Both the position numbers and the translations under genes were made by a program. The notes under the pieces are model-generated. The model worked only from the letters and a program-made list of their open reading frames with translations. It did no database searches and was not told the DNA's origin. From the NCBI RefSeq assembly GCF_003369795.1, contig NZ_CP026730.1:5695001-5759000 (forward strand): a stretch of 64,000 nucleotides of DNA, read 5' to 3'. Positions 43,834 through 52,777 of the stretch are shown piece by piece (the stretch's first letter is position 1; every line of letters starts with the position of its first letter). Source of the stretch: Streptomyces sp. CB09001. Its GTDB lineage: Bacteria > Actinomycetota > Actinomycetes > Streptomycetales > Streptomycetaceae.

Positions 43834-44420
43834 GCGGACGCTCCCGGCGCGAGCCAGCGGTAGCGACCGTCGCACTCGTCGGTGAGCCAGCCGTTCAGAC
43901 TGCTCAGGCCGCGCTCGTTGACCTGCCCGTCGTGGATGCCGAAGGCCCGTTCCGGGGCGGCGGCGCGGACGAAGTCGATGGCCTCGTCCGTCTTCATCCA
44001 CGACCCCTGCAGGGGGACCAGCAGGGTTTCCACCGGCCGGCCGGGCAGCTGCAGGGAGTCCCCGGGGTGGTAGAGGCGGTCGTCCACGAGGTAGCCCAGG
44101 TTCGCGCAGTCCGGGCGATCGCCGTAGATGCGCGCGTGCCGCCCGCCAAGGGGCGACACCCGGAACCCGGCCGCGGTGAATTCCTCGCCGGCGACGACAC
44201 CGTTGAAGTCCAGTCCCGGGAGCCGGGCCGACTCGGGGGCGTAGACGGGCACCCCCAGTCCCTTCAGCCGCAACAGGTCGACATGGTCGTTGTGTTCATG
44301 CGTGACCAGGACCGCGTCCGCGCCGGCGAGCGCCTCGGGCTCGCTCCACACACCGGGATCGACGACCAGCGTGCCGCCCTCGTGCTCCAGGCGGACGCAG
44401 GAATGGACGTATTTGATCAT
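43830..44420 (-). CDS. MBL-fold metallohydrolase
   Basis: 196 aa from ATG 44420 (MIKYVHSCVRLEH); ATG 44438 is also possible and neither has a strong ribosome site. The beta-lactamase fold shows the HxHxDH metal motif in VLVTHEHNDHVDLL, a distal Asp in LYHPGDSLQLPG and His in AFGIHDGQ. Members of this UlaG-like group hydrolyse phosphodiesters, lactones or similar; the substrate is unknown. It is translationally coupled to the phosphatase remnant downstream. Confidence 0.82.
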   Translation of the reverse strand: MIKYVHSCVRLEHEGGTLVVDPGVWSEPEALAGADAVLVTHEHNDHVDLLRLKGLGVPVYAPESARLPGLDFNGVVAGEEFTAAGFRVSPLGGRHARIYGDRPDCANLGYLVDDRLYHPGDSLQLPGRPVETLLVPLQGSWMKTDEAIDFVRAAAPERAFGIHDGQVNERGLSSLNGWLTDECDGRYRWLAPGASA

Positions 44421-44630
44421 TCGCACCCAGGTGAGCATAGCCCGGGGAACAGGCGGGGCGGCTTCGGCCAGTGGCCGGAAATGTCCTCCGCGGCGGCCCG
44501 GAGGAGCACTGGCCGAGCAGTGCGTTTCCGTGGGTGCCCGGCGTTCCGCGGGAGCGACATCGCGTCAACTTGACTGCGGAACCCCAGAGTTCACCTTGTG
44601 GCAAGTGTGGCTTGCGATTAGCTTCATCTC

Positions 44631-44771
44631 ATGGACACATCAAACGAGAAAACCGAGGAACTGGCCGACCTGGCCGAGCTGGAATTCTCTCCGATCACCC
44701 CGGAGGAAGCCGCTGACCTGGATGACCGGGTGTACCTGCTCGGTGTCCGTCCGGAGTTCGTGAACCGTTAG
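44631..44771 (+). CDS. Candidate RiPP precursor peptide, 46 aa
   Basis: ATG 44631 to TAG 44769-44771 encodes MDTSNEKTEELADLAELEFS, PITPEEAADLDD and RVYLLGVRPEFVNR. The first 32 residues are very acidic and helix-prone, like a leader. The last 14 are mixed aromatic/aliphatic and basic, like a core. There is no Shine-Dalgarno, so translation may be leaderless. It lies 18 nt before a gene run encoding a radical-SAM maturase, exporter and other modifying enzymes. It could instead be a small non-precursor protein, but size, composition and position fit a precursor best. Confidence 0.6.
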   Translation: MDTSNEKTEELADLAELEFSPITPEEAADLDDRVYLLGVRPEFVNR

Positions 44772-44789
44772 GGTCCGGGGATTCGGTAC

Positions 44790-47114
44790 GTGGTCACGCA
44801 TCATCCGCCGGACGGCCTCCCCGCTGCCTCAGTGCGGTGGCTGCCGGTCGATGCCGCCGACGACGCCCTCCGCGAGGCGATCGCGGAACTCGATCCCGAC
44901 CGTCGCCTCGGCAGTGCGGAGCACCCCGTCTTCCTGACCGTCTGGCTGCCCTGCCCGAAGGGCGGCTGCCTGTCGTTCGTCGGGATGAGCCCTGCCGGCC
45001 GGCGATGGCTGGCAGGGCTCGCCGGAGACGACTTCGCCGCACGGCGCAGGGCCGACCTCGAAGCGGCGCTGGCCGCCGCGCGCCCCGGCACCACGCTGCC
45101 GGACGACCCGGTCGAGCAAGTCATCGCCCTGGTACGGGCATTGACGGGCGACCAGTCAGGCCCGTCCCGGTTCGCGCTCGCCCGGCAGCCGCTGTGGTGC
45201 GGCCCCGACGGAGGCAGCGGACTCGCCCACTCCTGCGATCCCGCCACCGGCCGGCCCGGCCTGACCGGTTCCTACCTCGCCGGTGCACCTGCCGCCCGGC
45301 TGCTGACCGAGGGCGGGACGGACCTCGCCGAACTCGTCGGCACCCGGCCCTGGGGCCCGCACCTGAGGGCGGCGGTCGAGGCCGCCGAGGCCGAACTCGA
45401 CTGGCCGGTGCGAGTGGAGTTCGTCGTCGAGGGCGACAGCCTCACCGTCGTCAGGACCACCCGTGCCGTGCTGCACGGCGCCTCCCTCCTGCGTGTCGTC
45501 GCCGACCGCCGGGAAAGCGGCCGGCTGACCCCCGCCCAGGCGGTGCGGCTGGTCGAGCCCCTGGACGTCGAACGGGCGGGTGCCGCCGGCGTCCGGACCC
45601 TCGGACTGCCCGTGGTCGCGCGCGGCCGGGGAGTGTCCCCCGGCCTCGCCTGCGGCCACGTCGTCTTCAGCGCGGCCGAGGCCGTCGCCGCGCAGGCCGA
45701 GGGAGAACGGCCGGTCCTGGTCCTCACCGAGTCCAGACCGCAGGACCTTCCCGGCCTGCTGGCCGCCACGGCCGTCGTCACCGAGCGGGGCGGACAGACG
45801 TCCCACGCCGCGGTCGTGGCGCGCGGGCTCGGACTGCCGGCCGTCGCCGCCCTCGCCGACGGCGTCCTCGACGCCGACGCCCGGGTGCTGCGCACCGCCC
45901 GTGGGGACACCGTCCGGGCGGGTGACCTGATCACCGTGGACGGACACACCGGACTGGTCCACCTCGGGGGCCGCCAGGGGCTCGCCACCGAGCGGCGCAC
46001 CCCTGCGGTGCTCCCCGGCTGGCTGGACGACGCGCTGTCCGCGCTGTCCGCACCGCCGTCCCTCGCCGTGCGGGTGAACGCCGACACCGGAGCCGACGCC
46101 GCCGCCGGGCGGGCGCTGGGCGCGAGCGGGGTCGGACTGTGCCGGCTGGAGCACATGTTCCTCGGCGAACACCACCAGGTGCTCCAGCGGGTGCTGACCG
46201 CGCGGCCCGGCCCCGACCTGACGGAGGGCCTCGCCACGGTCCACGCCTTCCTGCGGGCGGAGATCACGGAGGTCCTGGTGGCGATGGACGGGCTGCCCGT
46301 CACCGTCCGCCTGCTCGACCCGCCCCGCCACGAGTTCCTCCCCGACCTCACCGAGGCCGCCCTCACCGCGGCCGCCACCGGTGCGCCCGCCGACCGGGAC
46401 CGGCTCGACCTCACCCGTCGGCTGCACGAACACAACCCCATGCTCGGCGTCCGCGGCGTACGGACCGGCATCCTGCTGCCGGCGCTGACCGCCGTACAGA
46501 TCAAGGCGCTGGCGGAGGCCACGCACGCGCTGCGCCGCTCGGGCCACGACCCCCGGCCCGAACTCCTCGTCCCCATGGTGAGCACACCGGGGGAGCTGGA
46601 CTTCGTCCGCGGCGTCCTCGGCGACGTCTGCGCCCGCCTGGGCACCACGCCGGCCGGAACGGGCATCTCGCTGGGGGCCATGATCGAGACGCCCCGGGCC
46701 GCGCTGCTGGCCCGGTCCCTCGCCCGCCGGGCGGACTTCCTGTCCCTGGGCACCAACGACCTCACCGCGCTCGTGTGGGGTCTGTCCCGCGACGACGCCG
46801 AACACCACCTGCTGCCCGCGTACCAGGACCTGGGCCTGCTCGACACGTCGCCCTTCGCCCGGCTCGACGTCGAGGCCGTCGGACTCCTCGCCCGCCGGGT
46901 CGCCGACGACGCCCGCGCGGTACGCCCCGGCATCACGCTCGGCGTCTGCGGTGAACAGGCGGCCGACGAGTCGGCCGTGCGGTTCTTCGCCGAGGCGGGC
47001 TACGACCACGTCTCGTGCGCGCCGCCGCGGATCCCCCTGGCCCGGCTCGCCGCGGCCCGTGCCGCCCTCCCCCCTGAGGCGGCGGACAACCGGCCGACGG
47101 AGGCGGGGCGTTGA
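44790..47114 (+). CDS. PEP-utilising (PPDK-like) enzyme with a shortened ATP-grasp region
   Basis: 774 aa from GTG 44790. The first 250 or so residues are much shorter than the ATP-grasp half of pyruvate phosphate dikinase and keep only a degenerate end (VRVEFVVEGDSLTVVRTTRA). The phosphohistidine domain is intact (TERGGQTSHAAVVARGLGLP, His339). So is the PEP/pyruvate barrel (GVGLCRLEHMFL, NPMLGVRGVR, LSLGTNDLTALVWG), with the catalytic Cys720 in LGVCGEQAAD. It may carry out phosphoryl or pyruvyl transfer from PEP. It overlaps the ABC ATPase gene as TTGA. Its role in peptide maturation is inferred from context. Confidence 0.8.
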   Translation: MVTHHPPDGLPAASVRWLPVDAADDALREAIAELDPDRRLGSAEHPVFLTVWLPCPKGGCLSFVGMSPAGRRWLAGLAGDDFAARRRADLEAALAAARPGTTLPDDPVEQVIALVRALTGDQSGPSRFALARQPLWCGPDGGSGLAHSCDPATGRPGLTGSYLAGAPAARLLTEGGTDLAELVGTRPWGPHLRAAVEAAEAELDWPVRVEFVVEGDSLTVVRTTRAVLHGASLLRVVADRRESGRLTPAQAVRLVEPLDVERAGAAGVRTLGLPVVARGRGVSPGLACGHVVFSAAEAVAAQAEGERPVLVLTESRPQDLPGLLAATAVVTERGGQTSHAAVVARGLGLPAVAALADGVLDADARVLRTARGDTVRAGDLITVDGHTGLVHLGGRQGLATERRTPAVLPGWLDDALSALSAPPSLAVRVNADTGADAAAGRALGASGVGLCRLEHMFLGEHHQVLQRVLTARPGPDLTEGLATVHAFLRAEITEVLVAMDGLPVTVRLLDPPRHEFLPDLTEAALTAAATGAPADRDRLDLTRRLHEHNPMLGVRGVRTGILLPALTAVQIKALAEATHALRRSGHDPRPELLVPMVSTPGELDFVRGVLGDVCARLGTTPAGTGISLGAMIETPRAALLARSLARRADFLSLGTNDLTALVWGLSRDDAEHHLLPAYQDLGLLDTSPFARLDVEAVGLLARRVADDARAVRPGITLGVCGEQAADESAVRFFAEAGYDHVSCAPPRIPLARLAAARAALPPEAADNRPTEAGR

Positions 47115-48091
47115 GCGAACCGGCGATCGTCGTGGACCGGCTCGGCCGCACCTTCACCGACCGCGGACGCGACATAGTGGCCCTGCGCGACGTCAGCTTC
47201 CAGGTCGGGGCGGGCGAGATCGTGGGCCTGCTGGGCAGCAACGGGGCGGGCAAGACCACCCTCACCAAGATCCTCGCCACCCTGCTGCTGCCCACCACCG
47301 GCACCGCCCGGATCTTCGGCCACGACGTCACCCGCGACCTGCGCGCGGTACGCCGCACGACCGGCGTCGTCCTGGGCGGCGACCGCGGCTTCTACGCCAA
47401 GCTGGGCGCCCGGGACAACCTGCGGTTCTTCGCCGTGCTCGCCGGCGTGGGCCGACGCGGTCTGGACGCCAGGCTGGACGCCGCCCTGGAGGAGGTCGGC
47501 CTGGCCGGCGCGGCCGACCGCGCGGTCGAGACGTACTCCAAAGGCATGCGCCAGCGCCTGCACATCGCCATCGGCATGATCGCCGAACCGCGCGTGCTGC
47601 TGCTCGACGAACCGACCGTGGGCCTGGACCCGGTCGAGGCCGAACGCCTGCGCGGCACCGTCGCCGCACTGCGCGACACCGGTGTCTCCGTCCTGCTCAC
47701 GAGCCATCACCTGCTCGACATCGAACGGCTCGCGGGCCGGGTGATCATCCTCGCCGACGGCACCCTGGCCGCGGACCTGCCGGTCGACGAGTTCGCCCGA
47801 CAGGCCGGCTACACCGCCACGGTGATCGTGCGCGGCACCGGCGCCCCGCCCGACGCCGCGGCCCTGGCCTCCTCCGACATCGCCGTCGGCGGCGTCGACA
47901 CCGCCGACGGGGCCTGGACCCTCCGACTCCACGTGCGGGACTGGAACGTCGGCTCGTTCGGCCTGCTGGAGAAGGCCCTGGCGCACGTCAGCGTCCTGGA
48001 CGTGCGCATCGAGCCGGTGCGGCTGGAGGACGTCTACTCGCACGTCGCCGCGCGCCTGGCCGCCGGCAGCCGGGTCGGCGGAGCACGATGA
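47111..48091 (+). CDS. ABC exporter ATPase (DrrA/CcmA-type)
   Basis: 326 aa from TTG 47111. Walker A is GSNGAGKTT, the signature is here YSKGMRQRLHIAIG, Walker B is VLLLDEPTVGLD and the switch His is in LLTSHHLLD. A C-terminal extension of about 90 residues is typical of DrrA-like drug or peptide exporters. It is coupled at both ends, to the PEP-utilising enzyme and to a permease. It probably exports the mature peptide or gives self-protection. Confidence 0.9.
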   Translation: MSEPAIVVDRLGRTFTDRGRDIVALRDVSFQVGAGEIVGLLGSNGAGKTTLTKILATLLLPTTGTARIFGHDVTRDLRAVRRTTGVVLGGDRGFYAKLGARDNLRFFAVLAGVGRRGLDARLDAALEEVGLAGAADRAVETYSKGMRQRLHIAIGMIAEPRVLLLDEPTVGLDPVEAERLRGTVAALRDTGVSVLLTSHHLLDIERLAGRVIILADGTLAADLPVDEFARQAGYTATVIVRGTGAPPDAAALASSDIAVGGVDTADGAWTLRLHVRDWNVGSFGLLEKALAHVSVLDVRIEPVRLEDVYSHVAARLAAGSRVGGAR

Positions 48092-48855
48092 GCGGTGCCC
48101 TGTGGATGTTCGTGACCGCGTTCGGCATGGAACAGCGGGCCATGCGGCGCAACCCCCTGCTGCTCGTCAACTCCTGCATGCTCCCCGCCGTGTTCCTCGT
48201 CATCGCGGTGGAGACCGGCCGCCCCGGGCCCGGCGAGGCGACCGAACTCGTCGTGGCGGTGATGCTGACCGCGTTGTGGGGCTCCACGGTCTGGATGAGC
48301 GGTGGAGTCCTGCGCCGCGAACGCAGCTTCGGCACGCTCGCCCGCTGCGTCTCGGGAGTCTGGTCGCCCTACCTGGTCCTGCTGGGCAAGAGCCTGGGCG
48401 CGACCGTCACCAGCGTCGCCGCGATCCTCGTCAGCACCGGCGTCACCGCCGCGGCCCTGGGCCTGCCGCTGGGCATGGCGCACCCGGCGTGGATCGCCGT
48501 GTCCCTCCTGGTCCTGGTGTGCTCCGGCACGGCCCTCGGCGTGCTGGTGTCCTGTCTCTTCCTGGTGACCCGCAACGGGCTGGTGTGGTCCCACGCGCTG
48601 ATGTACCCGGTCTTCGCCGTGGGCGGGCTGCTCATCCCCACCCACGCCCTGCCCGCGTGGCTGCGCTGGGCGCCCGAACTGCTCAGCCTGCACTGGATCA
48701 AGGACAGCCTGGTCGACGGCGCCACCGGCGGCATCACGGTCCTCCCGCTGGGCATCGCCGTGCTGCTGACGCTCGGCTACGCCGCCGTCGCGGGCCTCGC
48801 CTACCACCGGTCCGTCCAGAGGTCCCGGAAGGAGGGGACGCTTGACCTCGCCTGA
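48088..48855 (+). CDS. ABC-2 type permease, first subunit
   Basis: 255 aa from ATG 48088, overlapping the ATPase stop. About six membrane helices (LLLVNSCMLPAVFLVIAV, then VVAVMLTALWGSTVWMSG, ATVTSVAAILVSTGVTAAAL, HALMYPVFAVGGLLIP) with little outside the membrane. It overlaps the second permease by 14 nt. The two differ in sequence, so the exporter is probably a heterodimer. Confidence 0.85.
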   Translation: MSGALWMFVTAFGMEQRAMRRNPLLLVNSCMLPAVFLVIAVETGRPGPGEATELVVAVMLTALWGSTVWMSGGVLRRERSFGTLARCVSGVWSPYLVLLGKSLGATVTSVAAILVSTGVTAAALGLPLGMAHPAWIAVSLLVLVCSGTALGVLVSCLFLVTRNGLVWSHALMYPVFAVGGLLIPTHALPAWLRWAPELLSLHWIKDSLVDGATGGITVLPLGIAVLLTLGYAAVAGLAYHRSVQRSRKEGTLDLA

Positions 48856-49648
48856 CACCGCCACGCCCCGCGCCCTGCCGCTCTGGCGGGCGGCCGAGGC
48901 GGCCCGCATGGGCTGGCTCGAGTACCGCGCGGTCCAGACGCCGGCCGGGCTGCTCGGTGCCACCCTGCCGCGCGGGGTCCTGCAGATCCTGTTCTTCACC
49001 ACGCTCGCCGGTGTCCTCGCGGGCCCCGGACACCGCGAGTACGCCTTCGCCGGGTCACTCGTCCTGGCGCTGAGCGGCACCAACGTCAACGGCGTGGTCG
49101 CCGTGCCCGTCCTGGACAAGCAGTACGCCACCTTCGCGCGGGTGCGCACCGGCGCCCTGTCGCCCACCGTCACCCAGATCGCCCGGGCGCTGCCCTACCC
49201 CGTCATGGGCTGGCTCCTCCTCGTCGTCCAGGGCGCGATCGCGGCGCCGCTGCTCGGCATGACGGACTTCGCGCTGCGCCTGCTGCCCTGGGCCTGGGTG
49301 TACGCCCTGATGGCGCTGACCCTCAGCGTGCTGGGCCTCGCCGGAGCCACCATGACGGTCGGCAGACGGGCCGACGTGGTCGCCCCGAACATCCTCGTCT
49401 ACCTGGTCATGCTGTGCAGCGGCGCGATCGTCCCGCCCGGGAGGGTGGGATGGGTGGACGCCGTCGGCCAGGTCCTGCCCGCCCGGCACGGCCTGGACGC
49501 CGTACGCGCGGCGACGGCCGGGCGGCCCTGGCTGGGGGACCTGGGCCTGGAGGCCGCCGCCGGCACCGGGTTCACCGTCCTGGCGGCCGTGTCGATCCTC
49601 GTCCAGGCCCGGCGTGCGAGCCGGCACGGCCACGACGACTTCGAGTGA
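48842..49648 (+). CDS. ABC-2 type permease, second subunit
   Basis: 268 aa from TTG 48842, with AAGGAGGGG upstream. Six hydrophobic segments include LLGATLPRGVLQILFFTTL, SLVLALSGTNVNGVVAVPVL, YALMALTLSVLGLAGATMTV and VAPNILVYLVMLCSGAIVPP. It completes the exporter with the previous two genes. A radical-SAM gene follows after 29 nt. Confidence 0.85.
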   Translation: MTSPDTATPRALPLWRAAEAARMGWLEYRAVQTPAGLLGATLPRGVLQILFFTTLAGVLAGPGHREYAFAGSLVLALSGTNVNGVVAVPVLDKQYATFARVRTGALSPTVTQIARALPYPVMGWLLLVVQGAIAAPLLGMTDFALRLLPWAWVYALMALTLSVLGLAGATMTVGRRADVVAPNILVYLVMLCSGAIVPPGRVGWVDAVGQVLPARHGLDAVRAATAGRPWLGDLGLEAAAGTGFTVLAAVSILVQARRASRHGHDDFE

Positions 49649-49677
49649 CCACTGTGCCCACACCCGAGGGGGAACCG

Positions 49678-51597
<1,920 letters not shown>

Positions 51598-51610
51598 CCG
51601 CCCCCCTGCC

Positions 51611-51640
51611 AACGAGCGCCAACGAGCGCCAACGAGCGCC
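51611..51640 (+). repeat. Three tandem copies of a 10-bp unit
   Basis: AACGAGCGCC is repeated three times without change, just after the radical-SAM stop. GAGCGCCGAGGAGG then recurs in altered form up to the ribosome site of the next gene. A strand-slippage product or a site that sets the spacing of downstream translation. Confidence 0.75.
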
Positions 51641-51685
51641 GAGGAGGACCAGAGAGTGCCGTGGAGCGCCGAGGAGGGAGAGCAC

Positions 51686-52777
51686 ATGACCGCCCTGCCG
51701 TCGATCCGGGACCGGGTGCGCCTGGGCAGGAGCATCGCCTCCCGCCTGGCCGCGTCGACGGACGCCGACGCCTCGTTCGTCGCGGGCAGTTCGCTGGTCG
51801 GCCTGGGCAGCGCCACCAGCGACATCGACGTCTACCTGGTCGGCTCGTCGGTGCACGAGGAACGCAGGCAGATGTTCGCCGACACCATCCGCGTCGACGT
51901 ACAGCAACTCCGCCTCGGCACCCTCCGGTCGCTGGTCGACCGGGTCCTCGACCCGGGGCTGCGCTCGGACCACGCGGGGCCGCCGCTGTCGGACCGGGAG
52001 GTCGCGCTGGCCGTCCGGCTGCGCACCGGAGACGTCGTGACCGACTCTGGCGCCCTGGCCGCACTGCGCGAACGGCTGGACGAGCACCCCGAGCGGCTGG
52101 CCCGGCTGGTCATGAACCACGGGATGCTCGCCGCGTTCTTCGCGGCCGAGGACTGCCTCGGACTGCGCCGGTCGGACGACCCGAACGACCTGGACGCGGC
52201 CGCGCTCGCCGGACGGCGTGCCCTGCTGTGCGCCGGGAAGGCGTTGGCGGCGGCCTGCGGCGACCTCTACTTCGGCGAGAAGTGGGTGTGGCGGCAGCTC
52301 GCCCGCAGCGGTCCCGAGGACTTCCCCTTCGCCCATTTCCAACGGCTGCTGCGCGAGGACCCGTTGGCCGACGACCCCCGCAGCGGCCTGGCCGCGCTCA
52401 CGGCGTTCGCCCAGACCTGCCTCATCGCCACCGCCACCCTCGGCTGGCAGGGCGTCGACCTCTCCCACTGGCCCGTCTGGCGGCGGGGAAGCGAACCGCT
52501 GCGCAGATCCCCGCACTACTTCCCGCGCGCCTACGACGACATGGTGACGCTGGTCGAACCCGCCGGCCGGCACTTCCGGCTGCCGCACGACGCGGCGCTG
52601 GTGTGGGGACTGAGCCACGGGCTCGGCCCGGAGGCCGTCGTCGAGCACGCGAGCGCCCTGTCGACAAGGGCGCCCGGGTACGCCGCGCTCACCGCGAAGA
52701 GGTGCCGGCGCCTCGTCACCGAGTTGCGGAAAGCGGGTCTGCTCACCGAGCAGAGCGGACAGCGGGAGGCACTGTGA
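51686..52777 (+). CDS. Nucleotidyltransferase-domain protein of the RiPP-like cluster
   Basis: 363 aa from ATG 51686, with GAGGAGGGAGAG upstream; GTG 51656 lacks a site. The NTP_transf_2 motif is GSSLVGLGSATSDIDVYLV (GS...DxD), the metal- and nucleotide-binding signature of minimal nucleotidyltransferases. A helical domain follows (GRRALLCAGKALAAACGDLY) and a small C-terminal domain resembling a winged helix (LTAKRCRRLVTELRKAGLLT). It may transfer AMP or another nucleotide to the peptide or to a cofactor. It overlaps the next gene as GTGA. Confidence 0.75.
   Translation: MTALPSIRDRVRLGRSIASRLAASTDADASFVAGSSLVGLGSATSDIDVYLVGSSVHEERRQMFADTIRVDVQQLRLGTLRSLVDRVLDPGLRSDHAGPPLSDREVALAVRLRTGDVVTDSGALAALRERLDEHPERLARLVMNHGMLAAFFAAEDCLGLRRSDDPNDLDAAALAGRRALLCAGKALAAACGDLYFGEKWVWRQLARSGPEDFPFAHFQRLLREDPLADDPRSGLAALTAFAQTCLIATATLGWQGVDLSHWPVWRRGSEPLRRSPHYFPRAYDDMVTLVEPAGRHFRLPHDAALVWGLSHGLGPEAVVEHASALSTRAPGYAALTAKRCRRLVTELRKAGLLTEQSGQREAL

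Noticed and set aside
44790..47114. Housekeeping pyruvate phosphate dikinase
   Set aside because: The N-terminal ATP-grasp half is too short and degenerate, and the gene sits inside a peptide-maturation operon.
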